Part shown: positions 26,664 to 34,226 of the stretch, piece by piece
Layout of the letters: the number at the start of each line of letters is the position of its first letter
Position numbering within the stretch: the first letter of the stretch is position 1
Source of the DNA: CAVPCZ01 sp963779225
GTDB taxonomy: Bacteria > Bacteroidota > Ignavibacteria > UBA10030 > UBA6906
Direction: 5' to 3'
NCBI GenBank assembly: GCA_963779225.1
Contig: CAVZWW010000001.1
Coordinates: 558,001-622,000, forward strand
Length of the DNA: 64,000 nt
The notes under the pieces: model-generated
What the model saw: only the letters and a program-made list of their open reading frames with translations
Databases searched by the model: none
Told to the model about the DNA's origin: nothing
Position numbers and translations under genes: made by a program

Positions 26664-28235
26664 CTAGTTGAAATGTTTCATGCCACTCCATAGTTCAGGT
26701 AACGGCCTCCGGAGTCCACGGCAGAGGAAGATCTTCAGGTTGTTCTCATAAGGCATGCAGTAAGGGCTTGACACCGACCCGATGATCTCTACCTGCGCAA
26801 AGCGCTCCTGTTTGTCCCGCAGTTCCCCTCCCAGAATCAACATGAGATCGCCTGTATACTCCCGCGGACCCCAGATCCAGTAGTTATTGTGTTTGCCTAT
26901 GGACTTCGGAAGTCCGTAGTGCCTTCCGTAGTAATCCAGCGCTCCACAGCGGCCGTAGTTGTCTGCGAAGACGGCACAGCGGACCCTTTCCTCCGGTGTG
27001 AGCCGGTGGAACGCGGCCGCGACGGCAGCCGCCTTTTCCGGCCAACCGTGCATGTCGGCGTAAAACTGCGGAAGTTTTTCGAGCGTCTTTCCTTCGGGGG
27101 TGCCCGGACTGATTCCGAGCCTTCCGGTGTACGATATGTATCCTTCCACCGGAAGAATGGGAAGGGCAAGCGGTGCGAGTGCCGACCCGGATACGAGGAG
27201 CAGGCCTGCGTAGACCGGACGGAACCAGCGCCGTGTGCGTTTTAGCGTGAAGCGTTCAAACAGCGTCGCTCCTGCGGCAAAGAGCACCGGATAGGCGGGC
27301 GCCAGATACTCCGCCTTGCTGTGCTGATTGACAAGAAGAATTGCCACCACCGCGAGATAGGCAATCCCCAGTGTGCGAAAGCTTTTTGCATGGGAGGAAA
27401 ACAGAAGAAACAGGAGACCCGAGAACCAGAGCGGAAAAGTGACGGGATTGTTGATACCGAATTGTCCTGTAAGAAATGTCAGTGCCGATAGACCGGAGTA
27501 CTTGCCTGCCGTGGCGTTTCTGATGAACTCCACATGCGCAAAGTCGTGCGAGATGTTCCAGAGAATGAAGGGCATAAAGAGCAGAACGATGAGCGTGCCT
27601 GCGACATAGGGCCAGCGGGTGAGGAACCAGGTCCGGAAGTGCGTGAGTGCAAAGCCGGCTGTGAGGCCCGCCGCATACCAGAGGATGCTGATCTTATTCA
27701 ATGCCCCCAGGCCGAGGACGAGCCCGAGTCCGAGCCAGTAGCGGGGATCCTCGGTTTTCAAAAGGCGGATTGTGAGGTAGGCCGAAAGTGACCAGAAAAG
27801 CAGGTCGATGGCGTTCATCGAATATATCGAAGAGACGGCGAGGAAAACCGGGGAGACAATCGCGCAGAGCGCGGCCAGCACCTGAGCGACACGCCCCCCG
27901 CCGAGTTCCCTTGCCATCACGCCAGTGATGAATACAACAGCCGCACCGGCGAAAGCGGGGAGAAGCCGGATGGCGAAAAGGGAGTCTCCGAAGAGCAGGC
28001 GGCTGACGGCGAGAAGATAGATAGAGAGGGGGGGCTGATCGACGTAGCCGAGGTCCAGATGATCCGCGCACGCGAGGTAGTAGAGTTCGTCCCGGAAGAT
28101 CCCGTAACCGCCGAGAGCGTTTGTTGCGAGGTGGATAAGGAGTTTTGCCAGCGCAAGCGAGAGAAGAATAGCGGTGTTTCCGGAAACCACAGAACGCCAG
28201 GAAAATGGTGAAGCAGGCTCTACCGTAGCCCTCAT
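26664..28235 (-). CDS. GT39/PMT-like membrane glycosyltransferase
   Basis: 523-aa polytopic membrane protein of the dolichyl-phosphate-mannose/ArnT-type glycosyltransferase family. The first periplasmic loop holds the family signature GIFRDELYYLACADHLDLGYVDQPPL (catalytic-type Asp49-Glu50), followed by about ten hydrophobic helices and a soluble C-terminal domain. It would transfer a sugar from a polyprenyl-phosphate donor to a lipid, glycan or protein at the periplasmic face. The start has a GGGAGGAA site. It is downstream of the TrpB2 gene on the same strand but separated by a terminator. Acceptor unknown. Confidence 0.85.
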   Translation of the reverse strand: MRATVEPASPFSWRSVVSGNTAILLSLALAKLLIHLATNALGGYGIFRDELYYLACADHLDLGYVDQPPLSIYLLAVSRLLFGDSLFAIRLLPAFAGAAVVFITGVMARELGGGRVAQVLAALCAIVSPVFLAVSSIYSMNAIDLLFWSLSAYLTIRLLKTEDPRYWLGLGLVLGLGALNKISILWYAAGLTAGFALTHFRTWFLTRWPYVAGTLIVLLFMPFILWNISHDFAHVEFIRNATAGKYSGLSALTFLTGQFGINNPVTFPLWFSGLLFLLFSSHAKSFRTLGIAYLAVVAILLVNQHSKAEYLAPAYPVLFAAGATLFERFTLKRTRRWFRPVYAGLLLVSGSALAPLALPILPVEGYISYTGRLGISPGTPEGKTLEKLPQFYADMHGWPEKAAAVAAAFHRLTPEERVRCAVFADNYGRCGALDYYGRHYGLPKSIGKHNNYWIWGPREYTGDLMLILGGELRDKQERFAQVEIIGSVSSPYCMPYENNLKIFLCRGLRRPLPELWSGMKHFN

Positions 28236-28332
28236 CCGTTCCTCCCGATTTACTGGATACGCAGAGCACTATGCGGAACAGGCTGACGGGGGCTCAGATC
28301 CGCCCTTGCCTATGATATACGATTGCCGCGGC

Positions 28333-28375
28333 GGGGTGTTGCGGGGGGAGGGGGGAGTGGCAGGAAAAAGGGGGG
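28333..28375 (+). repeat. G-tract cluster, possible G-quadruplex
   Basis: Four G-runs occur within 43 bp on the plus strand: 28333-28336 (4 G), 28343-28348 (6 G), 28350-28355 (6 G) and 28370-28375 (6 G). The last run is also one arm of the terminator stem. The plus strand is the template for trpB2 read-through and for the GT39 leader region. No gene lies in 28236-28468. Confidence 0.5.
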
Positions 28376-28392
28376 ATCCGGGAGATCCCCCC
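28365..28392 (-). terminator. Intrinsic terminator after the trpB2 gene
   Basis: On the minus strand GGGGGGATC (from 28392) and GATCCCCCC (ending 28370) form a 9-bp stem with a 5-nt loop, followed by TTTTT (28369-28365). This lies 77 bp past the TrpB2 stop and should separate it from the GT39 gene. Confidence 0.8.
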
Positions 28393-28468
28393 ACAGGGAA
28401 TTCCGCGTAGCCAGAGCCCGGTCGAAAACCCTCCGGACCCCGCTCTCTTTAAGAAGGAAAGGAATGTG

Positions 28469-29833
28469 TCAGGCCGCCGGCACGGGGAACTCCTTCAATT
28501 CTGCGAGCGATGTACGGATTTCTTCTGTTGTAAGTTCGATGTTTTCCAGCCGCCCGGCAAAGTACGCGTCGTACGCGCTCATGTCAAAATGGCCGTGCCC
28601 GCTCAGGTTGAAGAGAATCACGGGTTTTGTCCCCTCCTCACGCGCGCGGCGGGCCTCGTCGATCGCGGCTTTGATTGCATGGGAGGATTCTGGAGCCGGA
28701 ATAATTCCCTCGGTGCGTGCGAACAACACACCCGACTCGAAGACTTCGTTCTGCATGTATGACCGGGCCTCAATCAGCCCGCTCAGGAGCAAACGGCTCA
28801 GGATGGGCGCCATACCATGGTAGCGCAGTCCGCCCGCATGGATCGAAGGCGGGATAAAATTGTGGCCGAGGGTATGCATGGCTAGGAGCGGCGTCATCAT
28901 GGCGGTGTCGCCGAAGTCATACCGGAATTCACCCCGTGTCAGCGTCGGGCACGAGGCGGGCTCGACAGCGATGGAACGGACCTTCTTCCCGTGTATCCGC
29001 TCGCGCACGAAGGGAATGGCAATCCCGCCGAAATTCGATCCGCCCCCCACGCATCCGATCACGATGTCCGGAAATCGGTCGATCTTCTCCATCTGTGTGA
29101 TACACTCAAGACCGATAATTGTCTGGTGCAGGAGTACATGATTCAAGACGCTGCCCAGGGAGTAGTTCGTATCGTCACGCCCCGCGGCGTCCTCCACCGC
29201 CTCGCTGATCGCCATGCCGAGGCTCCCGGGAGAATCGGGGTGCAGGGCCAGGACGTTGCGCCCGGCGTTGGTGTCCTGACTTGGACTGGCTACCACCTCG
29301 GCGCCCCATGCGCGTATCATGGAACGGCGGTATGGTTTCTGATCATAACTCACACGGACCATGTAGACCTTGCATTCCAAACCGAAGAGCCCGCACGCAA
29401 AGCTTAACGCACTCCCCCACTGGCCGGCCCCTGTTTCGGTTGTCAGACGCTTGATGCCGGCCTGCTTATTGTAATAGGCCTGTGGGATGGCCGTGTTGGG
29501 TTTGTGGCTGCCGGCCGGGCTGACACCTTCGTACTTGTAATAGATCTCCGCGGGCGTGTCCAGCACCCGTTCGAGGTTGAGTGCCCGGATCAACGGCGTC
29601 GGACGGTATATGCGGTAGATTCGCTGAACTTCCTCAGGGATCGGAATGTATCGCTCGGGGCTCATCTCCTGCTTTATCAACTCCATCGGGAAGATGGCCG
29701 ACAGGTCAGCGGGGCCGATCGGCTTTCCGGTGCCGGGGTGAAGGGGGGGCGCAAGCTTATCGGGCATATCAGCCAGAATGTTGTAGTAGGCCGTGGGCAT
29801 TTCCCGTTCTTCGAGGTAGATCTTTTGTTGCAT
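28469..29833 (-). CDS. trpB: Tryptophan synthase beta chain, TrpB2 type
   Basis: 454-aa PLP enzyme that condenses indole and serine to tryptophan. SPAGSHKPNTA carries the PLP lysine (Lys111), and CVGGGSNFGG binds the PLP phosphate. The long N-terminal region (PIGPADLSAIFPMELIKQE...RIYRPTPL) and the whole sequence are of the TrpB2 type found outside the classical trpBA pair; no trpA is nearby. ATG 29833 was chosen (GGAG 5' of it) over an upstream in-frame ATG at 29899 that would start inside a terminator hairpin. Expression is evidently controlled by the attenuator at 29875-30058, a strong sign that it is the cell's tryptophan-regulated enzyme. It ends at an intrinsic terminator. Confidence 0.93.
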   Translation of the reverse strand: MQQKIYLEEREMPTAYYNILADMPDKLAPPLHPGTGKPIGPADLSAIFPMELIKQEMSPERYIPIPEEVQRIYRIYRPTPLIRALNLERVLDTPAEIYYKYEGVSPAGSHKPNTAIPQAYYNKQAGIKRLTTETGAGQWGSALSFACGLFGLECKVYMVRVSYDQKPYRRSMIRAWGAEVVASPSQDTNAGRNVLALHPDSPGSLGMAISEAVEDAAGRDDTNYSLGSVLNHVLLHQTIIGLECITQMEKIDRFPDIVIGCVGGGSNFGGIAIPFVRERIHGKKVRSIAVEPASCPTLTRGEFRYDFGDTAMMTPLLAMHTLGHNFIPPSIHAGGLRYHGMAPILSRLLLSGLIEARSYMQNEVFESGVLFARTEGIIPAPESSHAIKAAIDEARRAREEGTKPVILFNLSGHGHFDMSAYDAYFAGRLENIELTTEEIRTSLAELKEFPVPAA

Positions 29834-29874
29834 GTGTCGCTCCGGATGGTTGGACTGTACAGTGACAGAAAATG

Positions 29875-29902
29875 AAAAATCGTGGGTGGATGCGCCCACG
29901 AT
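29875..29902 (-). terminator. Second intrinsic terminator in the trpB leader
   Basis: On the minus strand ATCGTGGG (29902-29895) and CCCACGAT (29886-29879) form an 8-bp stem with an 8-nt loop, followed by a T-run (29878-29875). It lies between the first attenuator terminator and the trpB start, so transcripts must pass two terminators. Confidence 0.75.
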
Positions 29903-29918
29903 TCTTGTTGAAGAGGCA

Positions 29919-29958
29919 ACAAAAAAGGTGGGAACACTCCGAGCGGCGTTCCCACCTT
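29919..29958 (-). terminator. Trp attenuator terminator (segments 3:4)
   Basis: On the minus strand AAGGTGGGAAC (29958-29948) and GTTCCCACCTT (29935-29925) form an 11-bp stem with a 12-nt loop and a run of six T overlapping the stem end. The 5' arm contains GGTGGG (29956-29951), which is also complementary to CCCACC inside the leader-peptide gene (29991-29985). This gives the alternative antiterminator expected for attenuation. Confidence 0.85.
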
Positions 29959-29977
29959 CATGACGTTACAGCAAAGA

Positions 29978-30058
29978 TCAGAGGGGTGGGGACACCGTCG
30001 GGCGCCACCACCACCGGTTAAGCAGCCGAATCGGCAGAGTATGGATCTGTCTCATCAT
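29978..30058 (-). CDS. trpL: Trp leader peptide with three consecutive Trp codons
   Basis: 26-codon ORF on the minus strand beginning ATGATG and containing LLNRWWWRPTV; the TGG TGG TGG codons are at 30013-30005 and the TGA at 29980-29978. Downstream lie a CCCCACC segment (29991-29985, inside the ORF) and two terminators. The Trp-codon stretch (GGTGG repeats, segment 1) can pair with CCACC (segment 2), segment 2 with GGTGGG (segment 3), and segment 3 with its terminator partner. A ribosome stalled on Trp codons would free segment 2 and allow antitermination; one reaching the stop would cover it. This is textbook trp attenuation, here for a TrpB2 gene. No ribosome-binding site is visible before the ATG. 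Confidence 0.85.
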   Translation of the reverse strand: MMRQIHTLPIRLLNRWWWRPTVSPPL

Positions 30059-30063
30059 GATGA

Positions 30064-30092
30064 AGAATAGTGAAGTTGGCGGACATTGTCAA
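30064..30092 (-). promoter_or_regulatory. Promoter of the trpL-trpB transcript
   Basis: Minus-strand TTGACA (30092-30087) and TATTCT (30069-30064) are 17 bp apart. The natural start window (5-8 nt after the -10) falls on A30058 or A30055, the first bases of the tandem ATGATG of the leader peptide, which suggests leaderless translation. Confidence 0.75.
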
Positions 30093-30162
30093 GAAAAAAG
30101 GGAAGCGTCCTGTTGCTTCAACTGAAAATCAAGTCAATGAGGATTATGTCAAACGCTGACGT

Positions 30163-30191
30163 TTGCGCATAGGCTTTCCCCGGCGTATATT
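30163..30191 (+). promoter_or_regulatory. Promoter of the transglutaminase-like lipoprotein gene
   Basis: TTGCGC (30163-30168) and TATATT (30186-30191) are 17 bp apart, 28 bp before the ATG at 30219. A palindrome AAACG-CTGA-CGTTT (30151-30164) touches the -35 box and might be an operator. Confidence 0.6.
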
Positions 30192-30218
30192 CATCTAACC
30201 CACTTCGAAGGAACACGC

Positions 30219-31682
30219 ATGAGCCCCCGTCGTCCTGCACATGTTCTCATACCCGCTTTTATGTCGCTGCTGTTCTTCCTCGTTGCCGGTTGCGCATCTC
30301 CAGGTGAAGAACAGATCACCACGTGGATCAACAACGGAGAATTCGCCAAAGCGGAACGGGCGATCGGGACCATGCTTCAACGCGACACGTCGATGTCCGT
30401 CCAGCGGCGGCTCTTCTGGGAATTCGAAATCGAACGGATGCGCCGGATCAGACTTGATTTCACGAAGACCGAGTCGGATGTTCATGCATTCGTTACCCGG
30501 TACATCCCTCAGATGGATCATGGCACGTACAGGCGCCTGGAAGAATCCCATGCGCTGGAAGTCATGACCATCGACGGCGAAAAACGGTATTTCCACTCTG
30601 CGGCCCGAAACCTGTTTCGTCTGGATCCCGAAGCCAGGCTGGTCTGGAAGGAAAGGTTCAAGGACGCGCCGCCGGACTCCGGCCTAGCGGGCGAAGAGGG
30701 ACTCGATGCGCATCTGCGTGAAGTGATAGAAGCTGCAGTCAAGGGCGGGAAACCGTTCGTGAAACCCGTCCGGCTGCATATCATTCATACCATCGACATC
30801 AAACCGGATGCCGTGCCTGAAGGTGAGACCATCAGGTGCTGGATCCCGTTTCCGAGGGAGATCCCCGGTCGCCAGGAGGTTCTGACCATTCTCACCACGG
30901 ACCCGCCGCAGTACGTTCTGGCCGGCAACCCGGTACATCTGCAGCGCACAATCTATTTTGAGAAGCGATCCCTGGGAAGGTCCAAAACACGATTTAGCGT
31001 GGAATACGAGTACACTTCAAAGGGGGTCTTTGTGCCCGTGGATCCTGCAAGGGTAAAACCCGCTGCCATCACTCCGGAGCTCGCCCCCTTTGTGAAAGAA
31101 GAGCCGCCGCACATCGTGTTCACACCCGAACTTAAGGATCTTTCCCGGAAGATCGTGGGAAGCGAGACCAATCCGTACCTGATTGCCCGGCGGCTTTTTG
31201 CGTGGGCTGACACCAACGTCACATGGGCGACGGCGAGAGAATACTCCACCGTCCCGAATCTCAGTATGTATCCGTTCATCAACCGCCATGGCGACTGCGG
31301 CATGCAGACGATGCTGTTCATCACGCTCTGCCGTATGAATGGCATCCCCGCCCGCTGGCAGTCGGGGTGGGAGTTCCGTCCGCCGGACAACAGCATGCAT
31401 GACTGGGGAATGGTCTACTATGAGCCTTACGGGTGGGTTCCCATGGATGTCACGTACGGCATGCGGAAGACGGCGGACGACCGGCTCAAGTTCTTCTACC
31501 TGAACGGCATGGACAGCTACCGGTTGATCTTTAACGATGCCACCTCGACACCTTTCTATCCGGCTAAAATGTTCCCCCGTTCTGAAACGGTGGATTCGCA
31601 GCGCGGCGAAGTGGAGTGGCGGGGAGGAAATCTCTACTTCAACATGTGGGAGTGGGATCTTGAGTGGAAGGTCGTGAGGTGA
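30219..31682 (+). CDS. Transglutaminase-like lipoprotein
   Basis: 487-aa lipoprotein (lipobox LVAGC, Cys25). The C-terminal half is a transglutaminase/cysteine-protease-like domain with the triad visible: HGDCGMQTMLFI (Cys360), MHDWGMVYYEPYGW (His394) and PMDVTYG (Asp410). Such domains hydrolyse or cross-link peptides at the cell envelope. The N-terminal part (about 30-290) is charged and unrecognised. GAAGGA precedes the ATG. The gene is transcribed divergently from trpL-trpB and its 3' end overlaps the convergent NapH-like gene by 44 bp. Confidence 0.8.
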   Translation: MSPRRPAHVLIPAFMSLLFFLVAGCASPGEEQITTWINNGEFAKAERAIGTMLQRDTSMSVQRRLFWEFEIERMRRIRLDFTKTESDVHAFVTRYIPQMDHGTYRRLEESHALEVMTIDGEKRYFHSAARNLFRLDPEARLVWKERFKDAPPDSGLAGEEGLDAHLREVIEAAVKGGKPFVKPVRLHIIHTIDIKPDAVPEGETIRCWIPFPREIPGRQEVLTILTTDPPQYVLAGNPVHLQRTIYFEKRSLGRSKTRFSVEYEYTSKGVFVPVDPARVKPAAITPELAPFVKEEPPHIVFTPELKDLSRKIVGSETNPYLIARRLFAWADTNVTWATAREYSTVPNLSMYPFINRHGDCGMQTMLFITLCRMNGIPARWQSGWEFRPPDNSMHDWGMVYYEPYGWVPMDVTYGMRKTADDRLKFFYLNGMDSYRLIFNDATSTPFYPAKMFPRSETVDSQRGEVEWRGGNLYFNMWEWDLEWKVVR

Positions 31683-33216
31683 GGAGGCCGCCGCGTTTCT
31701 GATTTTCCGTCGTCACAAATATGCCCGCCTGCCCCGGCAGCGGGCATTTTGTTTCGCAGATCCCGCACCCGATACACAGATCACGAATCACATATGGATA
31801 CTTGACCATGCGTTTGACTCCGTTCGGGAGAAGGGCTTCCTTGATCTCGAATTTGATGGCCTTGTCCGGAGTCGGGCAGTGCTCTTCACATACGATGCAA
31901 TCGCTGTTCTGTGCAAAAGGAATACAGAGATTCTTGTCAAAATGCGCCAGCCCCATAGGCAGGTGTTGTTTTTCCTGCAGCGTCATGGGGAGGATGGCCT
32001 CCGTGGGGCAGACCATGCCGCAGAGATTGCAGTTGTATTCGCAGTATCCCTCCCGCATTGCCGCGACCGGCAGCCAGAGTTCGAGTAGGGATGAGTGAAT
32101 CCGGTCGGGCTGCAGGCAGCCCCCGTTGGATTTGCAGATGCGCACGCACTCCAGGCACCGTATACACCGGTCGGCGAACTGTTCTTCCGGGAGCGCTCCC
32201 GGGGGCCGTATCTGGCGGGTCTGCGTATCCTTCGCGGGCAGGCCGATCTGCAGCAGGCCCAGCGCGGCAACGCTCCCTGCGGACGTCTGGAGCACCTGCC
32301 GGCGTGTCATGTCCACCGGAGTGTGATACGGACTCCAGCGCCACCTGTAGGTGATCGCCTTCACTTTGGGCGGGCACACCTTTCCGCAATTGAAACAGTC
32401 AATACACTCCACCTTGCTCGTGTGCTTCACATCCCCGCCGGGGATGGCGTTCATCTTGCATTCGGTCTGGCACTTGTTGCAGATCGGGCATGCCTCTCCG
32501 ACGATCCGTTCGAACATCCGGAATTGGGAAAGGAAACCCAGCCAGGCTCCGGCAGGGCAGAGGTTCCGGCACCAGAAACGGCGGGACAGTCGTTCCAGAC
32601 CCAGGATCCCGCCGATGAAGAGCGCGATCCAAAACAGCCCCTGATGATGTGCCTGGGTTTCGGGCATGATCAGGCTCTTGTACGCGTCATACACGGACAT
32701 CGCCGGATCCTCCAGGAACGGGATCCTTCCTGCCGCCAGAAGCGTCTGATCTACGAATAATGTGCCTAGAGGATAGAACACAACCGTCAGCGCGCGGTTA
32801 AATATGGACAGCGGATCCAGATACCCCCAGACATTGACCGAAAACAGGGCGAGAAGAACACACCCAAGCAGGATGCCGAACTTGAGCCAACGCAGTTTCT
32901 CCCATTTCTGCGAAAGCCGGTTCGAGGGGGATTTGACCACCTTCCCGGCTGCGTCGATCGCCGTTCCGAGCGGACAGAGCCAGCCGCAGAAAAACCGGCC
33001 GAGGAACGGTGTCAGCGCCAGGATGACCAGCGCGGGCCAGAAGAGTGTAGAAACACGGAGGTGCTGGATGAAGTCGAACAGGGGGATAAGCGGACTGAAG
33101 CGGAGGAAGATGTCCGCCTCGGTATGCTCTGTGTACGGGTAACGTGCCAGAAGAAACAGGACGACGAAGAACCCGAGCGCGAGCAGTTGAACGACCTTGC
33201 GGATGTTCGCGGTCAT
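31639..33216 (-). CDS. NapH/NapG-like membrane iron-sulfur fusion protein
   Basis: 525-aa redox protein. Residues 1-230 are a NapH/NosR-like membrane part with CGWLCP (77-82) and CRNLCP (216-221). Two cytoplasmic-type 4Fe-4S motifs follow (C243-C253 and C271-C281). At 303-325 there is TRRQVLQTSAGSVAALGLLQIG, an internal twin-arginine signal (Arg305-306) plus hydrophobic stretch. A NapG-like ferredoxin region with further clusters (C351-C361, C396-C403, C440-C447, C481-C491) completes it. It probably passes electrons from the quinone pool across the membrane. It overlaps the upstream DUF362 gene (ATGA) and the convergent transglutaminase gene by 44 bp. Electron acceptor unknown. Confidence 0.85.
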   Translation of the reverse strand: MTANIRKVVQLLALGFFVVLFLLARYPYTEHTEADIFLRFSPLIPLFDFIQHLRVSTLFWPALVILALTPFLGRFFCGWLCPLGTAIDAAGKVVKSPSNRLSQKWEKLRWLKFGILLGCVLLALFSVNVWGYLDPLSIFNRALTVVFYPLGTLFVDQTLLAAGRIPFLEDPAMSVYDAYKSLIMPETQAHHQGLFWIALFIGGILGLERLSRRFWCRNLCPAGAWLGFLSQFRMFERIVGEACPICNKCQTECKMNAIPGGDVKHTSKVECIDCFNCGKVCPPKVKAITYRWRWSPYHTPVDMTRRQVLQTSAGSVAALGLLQIGLPAKDTQTRQIRPPGALPEEQFADRCIRCLECVRICKSNGGCLQPDRIHSSLLELWLPVAAMREGYCEYNCNLCGMVCPTEAILPMTLQEKQHLPMGLAHFDKNLCIPFAQNSDCIVCEEHCPTPDKAIKFEIKEALLPNGVKRMVKYPYVIRDLCIGCGICETKCPLPGQAGIFVTTENQKRGGLLTSRPSTQDPTPTC

Positions 33217-34112
33217 GCGAGCCGCACCCGCCGCAGATTCAGTTTTTTGACATCATAGGTGTTCAGGCCGCGCTTGATTGCTTCGCCGACGAATCCGGCA
33301 TCGCCTGCACCGAGCCCGAAGAGCTCCAGGGCAACATAGTCAGCGGTCACCAGACAGGGGCTCATGATCAAGGTGCGGGTCTGCTTCACGTGGGCGAGGT
33401 TGCCTCCGACCGGTCCGTTGGCGGTGAGAATACGGTAGGCATCGATGATGGTGAGTGTCGGCAGGATGGTTCTGTCTATGTCCACCAGCTTCTGGGCAAA
33501 ATTGTTGTGAATGTCACCCCGGTTTCCACCCATCACGCCCATCAGATTCTTCATTCCGAGCGTGACGCCGGACAGGGAATGGTGTTTTGCGATCGGGAGA
33601 TTTATGACTTTGTCCGCTTCCAGGTAGTCCTTATAGATGGGCCATTCCTTGACCAGTTCCCCGTTGATCGCCTTGTTGACGAAACGGCTCTCACGCACCT
33701 GTGAAACATCGGCCCCCGCGTTCTTTGCCTTTTCTTCGATCTGGGAATTGGTGTAGCATCGGAGCGGGTTGTTGCACGTGCGGTCAAACACCTTCACGGT
33801 CTTCGCGCCGGCACCGAGGCATGCCGTGACCACCGCGGCAACGAGCTCGGGATTCGTGTTTGCGGCATATTGCGGGGCACGGTCCCATCCCATGTTCGGC
33901 TTGACCACCACCACGTCGCCCCGGCTGATGAAGTGGGAGATGCCGCCCATCTCTTTGAGTGCTGCGGCAAGGAGCTGAGCCGGTTCTCCGTTTTCCACCC
34001 AGACGGCATGGGGCATCTGCGTCTGTGCAAGAAGCCGGTCCCATGCAGGGGACAGCAGGGAAGCCCCCAGGACGCCGGCGCCCGTGGTAACCAGAAAATC
34101 ACGTCTGTTCAT
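33213..34112 (-). CDS. Tat-exported DUF362 protein A
   Basis: 299-aa protein with a twin-arginine leader (MNRRDFLVTTGAGVLGASLLSPAW). The rest is a DUF362 domain (VVVKPNMGWDRAPQYAANTNPELVAAVV, DRTCNNPLRCY, INLPIAKHHSLSGVTLGMKNLMG), a family often next to iron-sulfur proteins and of unknown reaction. ATG 34112 (GGGAG upstream) starts the Tat leader; the longer ORF to 34460 lacks sense. Its stop overlaps the start of the NapH-like gene, so the two are translationally coupled. It probably acts in the periplasm with that protein. Confidence 0.82.
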   Translation of the reverse strand: MNRRDFLVTTGAGVLGASLLSPAWDRLLAQTQMPHAVWVENGEPAQLLAAALKEMGGISHFISRGDVVVVKPNMGWDRAPQYAANTNPELVAAVVTACLGAGAKTVKVFDRTCNNPLRCYTNSQIEEKAKNAGADVSQVRESRFVNKAINGELVKEWPIYKDYLEADKVINLPIAKHHSLSGVTLGMKNLMGVMGGNRGDIHNNFAQKLVDIDRTILPTLTIIDAYRILTANGPVGGNLAHVKQTRTLIMSPCLVTADYVALELFGLGAGDAGFVGEAIKRGLNTYDVKKLNLRRVRLA

Positions 34113-34150
34113 AGAGTATCTCCCAAAGTGGCCCATTCTCCCATGCTCCA

Positions 34151-34179
34151 TTGAGTATAGAAAAAAAATTACATAAAAT
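34151..34179 (+). promoter_or_regulatory. Promoter of the DUF362 B gene
   Basis: TTGAGT (34151-34156) and TAAAAT (34174-34179) are 17 bp apart within an A-rich stretch, 47 bp before the ATG at 34227. A minus-strand TATACT (34159-34154) overlaps it and may serve the divergent DUF362 A gene, but its -35 is poor. Confidence 0.6.
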
Positions 34180-34226
34180 ACACCCGTTCTCCTCCCGGAC
34201 CACACATCGCCACGAACGGAGATCCG

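Noticed and set aside
29834..29961. N-terminal extensions of TrpB or a separate small ORF through the leader
   Set aside because: These frames run through the two terminator hairpins and lack a ribosome site; the leader peptide at 29978-30058 explains the region better.
29875..30058. T-box riboswitch for tryptophan
   Set aside because: No T-box sequence (TGGNACCGCG-like) or specifier loop was found; the Trp-rich leader ORF gives a complete attenuation model.
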